A stretch of DNA of 64,000 bases from Synchiropus splendidus (taxonomy: Eukaryota > Chordata > Actinopteri > Syngnathiformes > Callionymidae): contig NC_071335.1 in NCBI RefSeq assembly GCF_027744825.2, positions 30,393,501 through 30,457,500 of the forward strand. Direction: 5' to 3'. Below are positions 1 to 26,088 of this stretch, one piece after another (position 1 is the stretch's first letter; every line of letters begins with the position of its first letter). Below the pieces are notes generated by a model, which saw only the letters and a list, made by a program, of their open reading frames with translations, was not told where the DNA came from and searched no databases. The position numbers and the translations under genes were made by a program.

Positions 1-1952
1 ATAAAATATTATTTCGTTGTATACAAATATTGACTAAATATAGCGAAATCAATTGAAATATTCTGAATGCAAATAAATATTGGATGATCCTGAATATCTA
101 TATGGGTCAAACGTGGGTCAAGAAATAAGCATTTCTTATTACAAGGCAAATATATAAATAAAGAAAAGGTAGGGAGACCAGCGGGTCGACTTAAAAGGTA
201 TTACTGCAGTTGAAAGATTTGGGCTTCAGAAAACTGTTGTGGGAAACCTCTTGCAAGAACATTGTTACTTTTCTTTTTTTTTTTTTTTTTTTTTTTGTTC
301 ATTCCCAGAACATAACGGCCGTGCAGCGCAGTGACGTCAGAAGGCACCGCTGCTGCTACAATGGGGTGAAACGGTGACTGAAGTGAGTCGAGATTTAACC
401 ATTTATAGAGAGATGAGATACACCCGCGAACTCTGGAACAAAGACTTGATTCAAAAGACAAATCTGTGCTTAAGAGTCGGTTTTGACATTTCGGCAGCAT
501 GAGAGAAACGCACCCCCGTGGTGCCTTCACGGACCCCGGAGCAGAGGACTTGCAGACAGGCGGGCATCGCTTCTCAACAGAAGGAAACCTCAGAATGCAC
601 TTTCTTTCGGCGGCTTAAACCAAATATTTCAGCTATTTTCAAACTTTGAGGGTGGCTGCGGTAAGTTTATGCACTGCATTTGCATGCGTTTTGTATAATA
701 GGTCGTTTTTCTTCTGAAGGTTATTTAAAATCATATGCACAAGTGGGGTCCTTAAACTTGCATAAGGGCTGACAATGGAAATATAAACCATTTTTTTCAT
801 GTCCTGTGATTAAATTGAAACGGAAATTGGAACAAAAAAATATTTTTTTTATACAGTATATTATAATATTAGATTTGCATTCAGATTGAATGTGATTTAC
901 TGGTGTTACAATTTGTTTTTGGCCCTGTTAGGCCACTTAAAAATGATGAAAAACTCTTGTGAAGAACATGTACTTCATTTACCACAAGTACTGGCTGACT
1001 GAAGATAGAAACAGCTCATACTGTGACGGTCTTTGATTAAGTCAGCTGCCTCATTCTCGCACAATATGAAGGTAACATATCACACACTTCATGGTTGTCA
1101 TCCTTTGCTGTGAGCAGTTCCACAGCTTGGGTGTGTTTCTGTCTTTCAACACAGGTTTTCTGCATGACTTATGGCATGGTCATGGTTACTTCTTGTATTT
1201 TGACCAGTCTCCATGGAATGGTATTTTAGCCGGTGCCAATTCTGGTTATGAAATGTGGATGTCATTTTGGTCCATGTGGAAGAACAGCACAAAAACAAAA
1301 TAAAATGTCTGTCAGGGTTAAAAATGTGGGGTGGTGTTATGTGTCATAGTTGGACCTGCCAAATAAATACAATCAGAGGGGGTTTAGTGAAATGTGAAAA
1401 ACACTGTGTATCACCACGGATCAGGCTGTTGTTGACGTCACCTCAGAGGCCGATAATGACTTGTTTTTTCATCCCTGAATTGAAGATAAGTTTCAAGGTG
1501 ATGTTGCATTGACCAATCCAAACAAAATCATGTGACCAAGTCCTCCAGTTATTAGTTCTAGGATCTATACAAGCTTGTACTCTAAATATCACCTGTGACA
1601 CGTGTAGATACTTGTGATTCTTGTTCCTTGGCCTATTGATTTGTATAAGCTTTCCAAAAGGTCCATCCAGGAAACTGATCTCCTTCTTGTCTGAGGTTGT
1701 GTCTTCAATCTCCTTAGGTACAGCTCCTCCAGGTGAGTACAGAGGCTGAGCATCCTCTGGCATCTCTGGAGTGGTTCTTCTTTGAACATCTCCCACTAAC
1801 CCTAAGAGAATGATGACACTCTGTATTCAAGTACTTAAGTAACGTAAATGTTTCAGTGCAAAGAGTCGTGTGGCAGTGTGTTTTCAGAGACAAATGCCAG
1901 ACAGCAAGACTGCACATGTTCATTCTATCATCAACTCATCATTGTCTTTCAG
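1..1952. other. Upstream region of ptger1, no coding gene seen
   Basis: I see no credible coding exon here; the open frames are short and lack domain-like sequence. A run of about 22 T lies near 274-295. Around 300-660 the DNA is GC-richer, includes a CRE-like TGACGTCA at about 322-329, and ends in a good splice donor (GCG|gtaagt at 660/661), so a noncoding first exon of ptger1 ending at 660 is possible. A splice acceptor (tctttcag) at 1952 would begin the exon that carries the ptger1 start. The rest is AT-rich intronic or intergenic sequence. Confidence 0.4.
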
Positions 1953-2033
1953 ATGGCCGTCACGATGGACCACCTGCCGACACGGGCTGCTGACCTGCTA
2001 CAGCTCCTTGGCTTTTTATCGCTCGTCTCTTGA
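1953..2033 (+). promoter_or_regulatory. Upstream ORF (26 codons) in the ptger1 leader
   Basis: An ATG directly after the acceptor at 1952 opens a 26-codon frame that stops at 2031-2033, 26 bases before the likely ptger1 start at 2060 and in another frame. If the leader exon begins at 1953, ribosomes meet this ATG first, which would lower translation of the receptor. This is inference from position; there is no expression evidence. Confidence 0.45.
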
Positions 2034-2059
2034 ATGACAGTGGAGGGCCGGCGCAGGAC

Positions 2060-3506
2060 ATGGAGGCCATTGAGGAGCCGCAGGGAAACGTCTCCTTGCA
2101 TCAGTCCACCACCAGAGGAGTTATCATGACCGTCTTCTCCATGACTCTTGGAATCATCTCCAACATCGTCGCCCTCTTCATCCTAGTCGACGCCTATTCG
2201 CAGCAGCGCCGCCGCTCCAAACCCACTTTTCTCTTGTTCGCCGCATCACTTGTTGTGACAGATTTTTTTGGCCATGTCATCCCCGGGGCCCTGGTAATCC
2301 GACTGTATGTGTCTGGTGGTGCGGGCCCAGTTAGCACGTCGGATGGCATGTGTCAGTTCCTCGGGGGTTGCATGGTGTTCTTTGGCCTGTGCCCTCTATT
2401 CATGGGCTGTGCCATGGCGGCAGAACGCTGCCTGGGGGTGACCAGGCCGCTCCTGCACGCCTCCCTGGTCACCACCACCCGGATTAAAGTGTGTCTGGCT
2501 GGAGTCTGGCTGGCAGCTCTGTGCGTGGCCTTGTTACCCTGCGTCCACCTGGGCTCCTATAGCTACCAAGAACCTGCCACCTGGTGCTTCATCAAAGTTC
2601 TCAGTGACACCGAAGCTGTGGACGTCGCTTTCATGGCCCTCTTCTCTGGGCTGGGTCTTGCCGCGGTGGTCATTGCTCTGGTGTGCAACACCATCAGTGG
2701 ACTGACGCTGGTGCTGGCTCGGATGAGACGGAAGCCAGGCTCCCATCATTCCACACATTCACATGACATAGAGATGGTGCTGCAACTGGTGGGAGTCATG
2801 GCCACTTCTTGTATCTGTTGGTGCCCCCTGCTGGTGAGTACGTGGAAATACAGTTGAACGATACACTAACTCAGAGAAACACTTTCAGTTTAAAGTGTGA
2901 AAAAGAGTTTCCACCTAAATTTGGGGAAATAATTTGATAGATATTAATTTGAAAGAGAACAGCACAAATAGTTGAAAGTCGACAGAAAGCGAGCAAAAGT
3001 TATAATGTCCCATAAATACATTTACCTTTGTTGGTTTCAACCCCAAAAGAGCACCACAAAATTCAGGGGAAACAACAGTATTTCTCAGCATTCATAATTC
3101 AAAATGTTTTTTTTCTCGAGTCATAATGATGATATTATATTTGTTACTTCTAATTTTGGCAGAATATATTCGTGTTGGTTCGACCAAACATTTCGTTTTA
3201 ATATGATTGCTGTAATTCATTATTCTTTTTTTTCTGTGTCTGCAGATCATCGGCCTAATGTCAGTGATTCAGTCGTACACAAGATCCCTGACTGAGGTCC
3301 ATTCCCACTACAGACTGTTGATGACTGGGGTGAGGCTGGCTGCCTGGAACCAGATCCTCGACCCGTGGGTCTACATCCTGCTGCGACGCACAGTCCTGCG
3401 CAAAATCTACCTCTTCATTAAGTGCCAGTTGGGATGGGGAACAACCAATAGCCAATGGGAGTCTTCATCATTTGCCGGTTCAGACAAGAATGTCACTCAA
3501 GTCTGA
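2060..3506 (+). CDS. ptger1: Prostaglandin E receptor EP1-like GPCR
   Basis: Two coding exons, 2060-2833 and 3246-3506, join in phase 0 to give 344 residues. The product is a rhodopsin-family prostanoid receptor of the plasma membrane. Visible hallmarks: N-glycosylation sequon at Asn10; seven hydrophobic segments from about residue 20; Cys98 and Cys176 for the conserved disulfide, the latter inside the prostanoid WCF motif of loop 2; ERC (122-124) in place of DRY; and the TM7 signature NQILDPWVY (293-301) preceded by Arg288, the ligand-carboxylate arginine of the family. The segment [16 protein letters not shown] matches mammalian EP1 better than FP or TP as I remember them. The third intracellular loop is short (about 20 residues) compared with human EP1, and the tail is short. 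The intron sits late in TM6, as in other prostanoid receptors. The open frame extends upstream without an ATG, so I start at 2060. A poly(A) signal AATAAA lies at 3835-3840. EP1 couples to calcium signalling in mammals. Confidence 0.9.
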
Positions 3507-5119
3507 GCCGAGATCGATATTCATTCACGTTTCCAAAAAAAAAAAAGCAGCTAGCTTTTGATAAAGGTATTACATAAGACTTCAGTCCCTCTTGATATCA
3601 AAGCACCAACTTTCATGAAAACACTTCCCAGACCACATGTTCCTCTCATGTAACCACGCTGTAACTATTCGCTTACAATGTACAGAACAGCTGCATCATT
3701 GCAACCAGCAAAGGTCGCTTGCATTTATAGGTGGAGTGAGTAATGACCATTGAATTCTCGGGCATGCGGTTCAATGATATGTTTAACTGGTGTTGTTTCA
3801 ATGTTAAGGGAATTATATTGTTGCGTTTTAAAAGAATAAAGTGATGAAACATGTTAGCTGGGGACGACAATCTTTTGTCAACCATTATCTTCCACAGGTG
3901 TGGAGGCGGAACGTGATGCACGTCTGGAAAAGCTTGAAAATCGATAAAGGAGGGTGGGTGTCAGCATATGCCTGATTCCTTTATGACAGCAAAATTGTTT
4001 TATTAAATCATTAAAGCGTCACATGACGTCACATAGACAGGTGCCGAATAACTACAGGTGAAAGGATTAAAAAGATGCAGCAGACACAAGTGAATAGTTG
4101 TGAAGTGAATTCTACTGCTTTAAAACCCACTGCTCAAATTATGGAAAGTGCTCGTCTGAATTCCAGGTAAGAGTCACATTCATTGATGCAACACGTGATG
4201 AAAATCAATAGCACAATTTGTATTTAAATGCAAAAGCTTGCAGGATAATGTTCAAGATGATCTTAAATTGAATTTTAGTGGAATATTAAATGGGTTTGGT
4301 CCATACATTCATATATTTTAAGTCAATGGTTTTTGCCAGGCTTTCCAGCAAGCATAATAAAATAATTTAATCTTTATTCTGTAGGCCTAAAATACACTAC
4401 TATATATTCTATAATGGAGTTCTATAATAATACAAGGCTTTAAAAGGCACTGCTTTTTAAGTATGCTTTATATGGGCTACACAAATGACATATAACAATG
4501 AATCAAAGATATTCTGTCACTAACGTCCAATCGTATTTGGTGGCATTATCGAATTGAAATAGACATTTCGTTGTTTCAAACCAGAGTGTAGTTGCAACGC
4601 CTTACCTCATGAGGCCAGTAAAGCGACATGTCCCTATTGACATTACATTCCCAAATTTAGAAGAAGTTGCTGCACTCCATGAAAAGGACGATATAATTCG
4701 TTTTATTTGCAAGAAAGGGTAGGATAAAAGACTCTTGTCGTCTGTTCAACAAACCAAATGCTTGTCGTTAAGATAGACATGCTGTGCTTTGCCTGGTGCG
4801 GCACAACGTTACGTGCTAACCCGTGTGTAGCATACGTGCTGGCTAGCTCAGCTCAGGTACAAATAGAAACACCGCAATGTGCTGTGGTCATTTGCTCATT
4901 GCACAGGGCAGAATTATGTGTTGTTTTGAATATATTCGGGGGCGTGTTGTTGTCACAGATCATATTGTTGCTGCTGAGAAACACCCTACGCATGGCTACT
5001 ACGCTGCTAAAATAAAACATGGATGAGGGAGGCTGCATCAGTCTCTGTCGGCGATGTTTTAAAATAGCGTCTTTCTTCGGTTCCACAGACGTCAGCTTGG
5101 TCGCGGAAGACGCAGGGAG
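3507..5119. other. ptger1 3' end and ilf3 upstream region
   Basis: Holds the ptger1 3'UTR with AATAAA at 3835-3840, then AT-rich spacer. A perfect CRE (TGACGTCA) lies at 4024-4031, followed by a possible alternative ilf3 first exon (listed separately). The remaining 4.2-5.0 kb shows no convincing gene. An ATG at 5020 opens a frame that overlaps the ilf3 start in another frame and stops at about 5179; it matters only if transcription begins upstream of it. Confidence 0.5.
4075..4166 (+). CDS. Possible alternative first coding exon of ilf3
   Basis: An ATG at 4075 opens a frame of 30 codons plus two bases that runs into a strong donor (CCAG|gtaagag, 4166/4167). The phase (2) is exactly that of the normal ilf3 exon 1, so it could splice in frame to ilf3 exon 2 at 5367, rebuilding the same Arg codon. 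About 45 bases upstream are a perfect CRE (4024-4031) and an AT-rich TATA-like stretch (about 4064-4073). The encoded peptide (starting MQQTQVNS) has no family I recognise. Phase agreement alone has a one-in-three chance; the case rests on promoter, ATG and donor occurring together. It could equally be chance or belong to another transcript. Confidence 0.3.
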
Positions 5120-14543
<9,424 letters not shown>

Positions 14544-15581
14544 AACCTTTCACTCTCCTGGTCCAGCTTTTCATTTCAGGAGGAGATGGTTGATACTACT
14601 GTTTGTTTGCTCTTGTTGTGTAACCGTTTGTCTTTGAGTCAGGCATATATATACATATAAATATATATATATATTAAACATGTCTTTTTGAAATTGATTT
14701 TTTTGTGTGTTTGATTCATATTTTTGTGCGATTACAATTCAAGCCTCTTCAAAAACATAAATCGCTAATTTTTCTTAGGTGGTGAAAGGGCCTTAGTACT
14801 TGGTACTCAAAACTGGACACTAGCAGAGAAATGTTTTTCACTTTTTTTGTGAAACTGCAGACAACACTCAAGCTTGTTTGACATTCAAACCTTGGCCAAC
14901 TTAAACCTGAGGTCGTAATGTTGTGGTTGATAGTGTTGGTTTAACACCGTGCAAAATTGGCGCCTTGTCCCTTTAAAAAGGGTTTGCATGTCTGTCAATC
15001 GAGCGAGTCAGAGCGGCCAGTAATTCGCTGACTAAGACTTTCCTGCCGTGTTTTCTCACCAGCCTGTGAGGAAGCGAAATAAAGAGGCTTTGTGGCAAAC
15101 ATGAGTTTATCTCTGGAAATGGGGTGCACAACAGGAACTAGAAAACAGGAACTGGACAGAGGTGTCTGGACAGCAGCTATTATAGTAGCCATAGTGGGTC
15201 AGGAGACTGAGTCAGGGTGTGAGCTGGGATCATGTGCCGGACTCTGGGCTGGTCCCTCTGCTGCGGGCTGATAAAAGACTGAGGTGGAGCTCAGCCAGGA
15301 CGCACAGCCCCGAACCCAAGTGAGTGTTTCTGACTTCCATTTCTGCTGCAACTCCTTCCTTGACACTCTTTGCTCTAGGAATGTGTGGAATGACCTTTGA
15401 CCTGCTGTGCTTCTGATCAGCAGCAACCAGCTGCAGCTGGGTGACCACAGCACAAACTGGTGAGGTTTCAACAGAGAGGTCTTCCTGCCAGTAGGTGGAG
15501 GAAGCGGAAGATTACACAGTGTGAGTTTGACTTCTCTCTGGTGCGTTTGGAGTTGTTCTCAGGTTTGGTTTGTTCCCACAG
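14544..15581. other. ilf3 3'UTR and acp5 promoter / noncoding exon
   Basis: The ilf3 3'UTR runs to about 14.7 kb and ends at ATTAAA (14673-14678). From 15.0 to 15.5 kb is the likely acp5 promoter: a TATA-like TGATAAAAG near 15269-15277, then a probable noncoding exon ending at a donor (CCCAA|gtgagtg) near 15319. The next exon begins exactly at the acp5 ATG (cccacag|ATG, 15582). No other gene is visible. Confidence 0.45.
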
Positions 15582-17534
15582 ATGGAGCTCAGACTGGTGT
15601 CCGTCCTGATGGCGGCCATCCCTGTGGCCTTCTGCTTCCCCACGGCTTTCCAAGACCTGGAGGGAGCCGCCAGTGAGTATCTCATCATCGTATTTGAGAG
15701 GGGTCACTTTTTTTTTCATTCGCAACAAGCTCACTGAGCTAACACAAAGCTTTTGTAATGAGTCATGTCATCACTTTAGTAACCCACAAAGGAACTGAGC
15801 ACTACTCTCACTGCGACAAATATTTTATAAGATAATTGGGAGGCGCATTGTTTTGTTTATAAAATAACTCAACTTTGACTTTTTCCATCCTCTTGGTGGT
15901 TTGTTTTTTACACAGTGCTGTTGCCCTACATCCATTTATTTTTTAGCTGACTTTTGTGTAGCATTATAAATTTCATTGCATGCTGTCAGGTCAGTTAGAC
16001 TGCAGGTGGCAGTAGAGCTGAATATCAAGACCTCAGCTGAAACTTCAGAAAACCACCATCCTTTCTTTACCTCTGTCCAAGTTTAGTCGCCATGTTGCAG
16101 TAACCCGTCCATCCCCATATGAAGGTTTGCTGCTGTTCTGTTGTAAACAATTCAGAAATACACTGATGTTTCATGATCTAATGTCTTTTTTGACTTTCAG
16201 TTCATAAATTATTGAACACATTCTGAATGAAGTCATGTATTTGGAGTTGGTAAATCAGAGTAAAAAGTGATGAACTGAGGTGAAGAAGAGAGTGCAGGCA
16301 GGGTGGAGAAGCTTTATAGGGCTCTCAAACTGGAGCAGGATACGGAAGGGGAAAACAGCCGATGCGAACAGGTGTGACTCGGGAGGATGATCTAGATTTC
16401 TCCATCGACAGAGAACAGGACCTCCATAAAGTTCTTGGCTGTGGGGGACTGGGGCGGGGTGCCGTACCCACCCTACATCACTGCGGTGCAGAAGGCCACT
16501 GCCCGGGAAATGAGTAGGATAGCTGCGCAGATGGGAACCGACTTTGTTCTGTCCCTTGGCGACAACTTCTACTACAGTGGCGTGGACAGTGTGGACTCTC
16601 CACGGTTTAAGGTCAGCTCAGGATCCCTCGTGACCCCGGAGGTGTTCTGAGAATCGGATGTTCTGTGGTGACTTGTCTGCTCTGAACTCAGGACACGTTT
16701 GAGATGGTCTACACGGCAAAGTCTCTCCAGGTGCCTTGGTACGTGCTGGCTGGGAATCATGACCACGCTGGGAACGTTAGAGCTCAGATCGAGTACAGCA
16801 AGAAGTCTGACCGATGGTGAGGAGCTTGGCCTTTCTTCCGCTCTTGCCGTCGCTTTACTCTTCCTCTGGCCGTGCATCAGGAGGTTTCCTGGCTACTACT
16901 ACGAGCTGAACTTCCGCATCCCGAGCACAAACAAGACCCTGACCATCATCATGCTGGACACAGTGCTGCTGTGTGGGAACTCTCTGGACTACCTGGACGA
17001 GAAGCCGCGAGGGCCGCTGCGCGCTGTGGACGCCAACCGCCAGCTGACCTGGCTGCAGCAGCGGCTGGCTCAGAACAAAGCGGACTTCCTGCTGGTGGCC
17101 GGTCACTACCCGGTGTGGTCCGTGTCCGAACACGGTCCCACCGAGTGCCTCCTGCGAAGGCTTCGCCCCCTGCTGTTGAAGTACAAAGTCACCGCGTTCC
17201 TCTGTGGGCATGACCACAACCTACAGGTAAGTGCTGACCAGGCACTTTTCTTTCAATCCGGATTTGACCGGCTCCTTCTCCTCCTCAGTACATTGAAGAG
17301 TTGGACGTGGGCTACATTGTCAGCGGCGCTGGAAACTTCCTGGACCCCGACGTCCGACACTGGAACCGCGTTCCGAAAGACTCTGTGAAGTTCTTCACCG
17401 GTCAAGCGTCCACGCTGGGCGGGTTTGTCCACGCCGAGGTCACAAAAGACAAGATGATAGTGACCTTCCTCCAGGCCAAAGGAACCTCCCTGTACCGCAC
17501 CGTCCTCTCCCCGCGGGACAGAGATGCTCTCTAA
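15582..17534 (+). CDS. acp5: Tartrate-resistant acid phosphatase type 5
   Basis: A purple acid phosphatase (binuclear iron metallo-phosphoesterase) that is secreted or lysosomal; in mammals it marks osteoclasts and macrophages. Five coding exons, 15582-15672, 16412-16611, 16692-16816, 16881-17226 and 17289-17534, give 335 residues (human 325). Residues 1 to about 20 form a signal peptide. All metal-binding motifs of the family are present in order: GDWG (42-45), GDNFYY (80-85, with the charge-transfer Tyr), GNHDH (118-122), GHYPVW (213-218) and GHDHN (248-252), so the enzyme should be active. The start codon is the first codon of its exon. AATAAA at 17634-17639 marks the 3' end. Teleosts carry acp5a and acp5b; I cannot tell which this is. 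Confidence 0.95.
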
Positions 17535-19506
17535 CGCACCAGATGCCCTCCAGATATGAAGCCTAGTCACCAATCCAGTCTTAGCAATGCCTGTTTTTAA
17601 ACCCAGATTTTAAATTTGATTTTGTATCACAAGAATAAATATGTCGTTTTTAAGTGTTCAGCAGCAACTTTTCTGGTTTCGTAAAACATTTTGACGGAAT
17701 CAAGCATTCATTCTCATTCGGGGGTTTAAAAGTCCGAGCCAGTGATGCAGGTCCTTCTCCAAAATCCAGTCATTAAATATTCATCCTGGTGTGCGAAGGC
17801 TGCAGCAATTCTTCAGTATGGAGGCGTGATCTTGTGTAAATCTCCTACTCCCTTTTAGAAAGAGGCCTCTGATGGCCTGGAGAGGTCGTGACCTTCACGG
17901 TCATTATATATAAACCACATGACTTGCCAGAAGAGCTTTAACCTGAGTGGCAGACACTGATACCAAGTTAATCCAGGCCGAGCGATGGCTCACCAGTGGG
18001 ACCTGTTAGAGGGACTCGTGCTGTTACCAGCCACGTGTTTGAACCTGCATTCTCATGATGCTGAGGATCGGTACCACGTCACCCGGACTGTGTCCGGTAT
18101 AAATAGAAAAGCTGCTTAGGTATTTGCGTGAAAACAAGTTCCGATCATACTTTTGTGGAATTGTCCATCATGAAAAGAGCATTGTTTATAGAAGCAACAC
18201 TATTGTGGGTTGCTGTTTTCTTCTTCCCCTGTGCACTCCTGTTTCCTCCCACGGGCCAAAAACGATGTTCACAGCAGATTCAAAGTCAAAGTACGGCTGA
18301 CTCTTTGTGTGTCACAGCTTTAAAGTGTCGTGGCCGACATGTTTTTTTGTTGAGGATTTTAATTTAACCAATTAAAAGTCTGATTTTACAGTGACAAGAG
18401 GGAGAATCCATCTACAAACAGGAGAAGTGAAATGGCAGCAGTCACAGGGATTCACGACGAGCACCGCTGAAGGATCTGCTAGACAAGAGACAACAGAGAC
18501 TCGGCCTCTCTGATCCGCTCCGATGTGGACTTGCCGCTAACTTTACAGCTCACTGACCTACTTTTCGAACGTTTAGCTGAGAGCCGCTACCGTAGCACAA
18601 CAAGGTGTCATGGTTGAGAACACTGAAACCCAAACCCAGTGTTCAGGACTCGCGTTGGCGCTGTTGGTTACTTGGAGACTGCGGACCACACGTTGGTCCC
18701 CAGTGGCCCCTGCGCTTTAAACGTAACAGCCTAAGAAAAAGTGCATCATGGGACCATGTGGTAAAAATATTTTTTTTAAATCCAGAGTGCTTTGTACCGA
18801 GACACACCTGACAGTCTAATTCTGTGTCTGAAAAGTAATAAAGGGATATTAAAGTTAATCTTCTTATCTAATCTGCTCTCCCTAATCTCAATCCCTGACT
18901 GAGCAGACTGAGCAGATGCACTGTTTAAATGAAGTTATAGTTTAATACAGAGAAATCTTCAAGACTAAATGTTGTTTCCTCTGCAGCAATAACGTTGCAT
19001 GCTAATGTTCATCTGCCATGTCGTGTTGAAATCCCTCCACATTGGGAGGGATTTGGGTTATGTAACTGTGTGTTTTAAGATTTATGCCAAATGATATCAT
19101 CCAGAAGGACAGCTTCCCGGCCTCACACCCCGACTGGATCGTTTTTTTAGACTTTTTTTAGGAGCTATTTTTGAAATGCTACATTCATCTAATGAACAAT
19201 TCATTTAAAAACTAATTTCTGAGGTGTGTTTTCCCACTGGCTCTTTATTTTAAGCAAGAAACAGTAACAAAAATACATGAAACACATTTGAGAAGTTTAA
19301 CCGACTCATGTTTGGATTATGACAGTATAGTATTTTGTGTCACCAGAGTTCAAATCCCAAAAGAAGTCCATTTTCTCCTGCTTTGCCTTTCTGTTCCAGT
19401 CATCTGGGTCTCCCTCAAAGGGTGATACCAGCCTGTGTAAAGCAGGTCAAAGGTCAGGGGTTCATGAAAAAGCTGCTCTGGAATGTCTTCATTGCATCAT
19501 GGGTTT
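17535..19506. other. Spacer between acp5 and the minus-strand membrane protein gene
   Basis: After the acp5 poly(A) signal the sequence is mostly without coding features. Between 18.06 and 18.84 kb there is a possible small gene (TATA box, signal-like ORF, AATAAA), listed separately. From 18.85 to 19.5 kb I see nothing beyond AT-rich sequence and the probable 3'UTR of the minus-strand gene. Confidence 0.4.
18170..18513 (+). CDS. Candidate small secreted peptide gene, family unknown
   Basis: A consensus TATA box (TATAAATA, 18098-18105) lies 72 bases upstream of an ATG at 18170. The frame begins MKRALF followed by a long hydrophobic stretch rich in Leu, Phe, Val and Ala (residues about 4-26), like a signal peptide. 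A donor at 18290/18291 (AAA|gtacgg) and an acceptor at 18391 (ttttacag) would join exons 18170-18290 and 18392-18513 in frame to give 80 residues, with the second exon rich in Thr, Gln, Glu and Arg. Unspliced, the frame stops near 18367. AATAAA lies at 18837-18842. I recognise no family, and a short ORF near a TATA-like motif can arise by chance. The coding claim is weak. Confidence 0.22.
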
Positions 19507-22204
<2,698 letters not shown>

Positions 22205-22939
22205 ATGGACTTATTCTTCACCAAACCTGCGTCCACCCCGCAAAAGGACGCGGAGACGGAAGAGGAGCCCTTGGTGGTAGCAGAAAGAAGCGGGTTTAAT
22301 AAAGTGACTGTTAACAACTAATTTATATGAATGTACCTCGGCTATAGCTCCTTAAATGTTAGAAATATTGATTGAACACTAACTTTTTGCCATGTTTTCT
22401 CGCTACTTTATGTGTGTAAGCAGCAAGCAGAAGTTGAAACTTCAAGTGGGAGGTGTCTGAATGAGAGTCAGATACAAGATTCTAGGTAGAAAAACGGTGT
22501 CATCGTCTGTGTTTGAAACCCAGGTTTGACCCAGTAGTTCATTGTTCTGCAGTTCGACCATTGACGACATCAGACAGCAAGTCCAACTCTTGGTGGAGAA
22601 GATCAACGACAGGCGAGCCGGTGACCAGGACGTCATCAAGAACTTCAGCACTAAACTGGTGGAGGAGGTAGCTGTGTGCTTCACCTCTGACCGCTGAGGT
22701 CTGTCACTGAGAGCCGCTGCTCTGCTCTGCTCTGCCAGGCCACACGAACATGCCAGCTGATGCAGGAACACATGTTCACCTTCTACGAGGCCAACAGCAA
22801 TGACATGCAAGTGAAGCTGCAGGAACTGGGCGAGATTTTTGAGAGATGTAGCACCCTCAACAAAGAACTGATGGAAGCCATGAAGATCCTACGTTTTCTC
22901 AGACCAGCCATGAACAAGACAGCTGAGCCCCAAGATTAA
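22205..22939 (+). CDS. syce2: Synaptonemal complex central element protein 2
   Basis: Four exons, 22205-22303, 22424-22485, 22553-22667 and 22739-22939, give 158 residues. SYCE2 forms with TEX12 the filamentous core of the synaptonemal complex central element in meiotic prophase. The last two exons encode a mostly helical segment that aligns in pattern with human SYCE2: STIDDIRQQVQLLVEKIN corresponds to the human SSIDILQKRAQELIENIN block, and the helix continues to the LRFLRP end. The N-terminal part is short and low in conservation. The protein lacks the long C-terminal tail of the human form. In human the gene is the direct neighbour of GCDH, as here, which supports the call. The exon 1 donor (AAA|gtgact) is weak, so that junction is the least certain. 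AATAAA at 23062-23067. Confidence 0.85.
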
Positions 22940-23039
22940 TTTGCGGTTCGTCCTCTTCTTCTGCCCCAGTTTGTGTTGGAATAATACTATAATTAAGATG
23001 TTTGTTTGAGCTCGCAAGACATTCCCACTCATATGTTAT

Positions 23040-23130
23040 TCAGCAGTTCACAGCATGAGTCAATAAAGAACAGTTCAACTCCCGCTGATCTGCAGACTCT
23101 AGTTTCCAGCTTTTATTTACAAACCATAAA
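23040..23130. terminator. Abutting convergent 3' ends of syce2 and gcdh
   Basis: The syce2 AATAAA (23062-23067, +) and the gcdh signal (TTTATT at 23112-23117, AATAAA on the minus strand) face each other about 45 bases apart. With cleavage 10-30 bases downstream of each, the two transcripts would end almost back to back or overlap slightly. Confidence 0.5.
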
Positions 23131-23261
23131 ATAAACCTTCCCTTTCTTCTCTTGAGGTAAATATTACCTGTACAGATTAGATCTCCTTTGGACCCAGTGC
23201 TATATTCAGGAGACACTAACAATCCACCCAAGACTGTCTGTCTAAAACGCTCCGTCTTCTT

Positions 23262-26088
<2,827 letters not shown>

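Noticed and set aside
16855..17573. Minus-strand frames opposite acp5 exons 4 and 5
   Set aside because: Shadows of the GC-rich acp5 coding exons.
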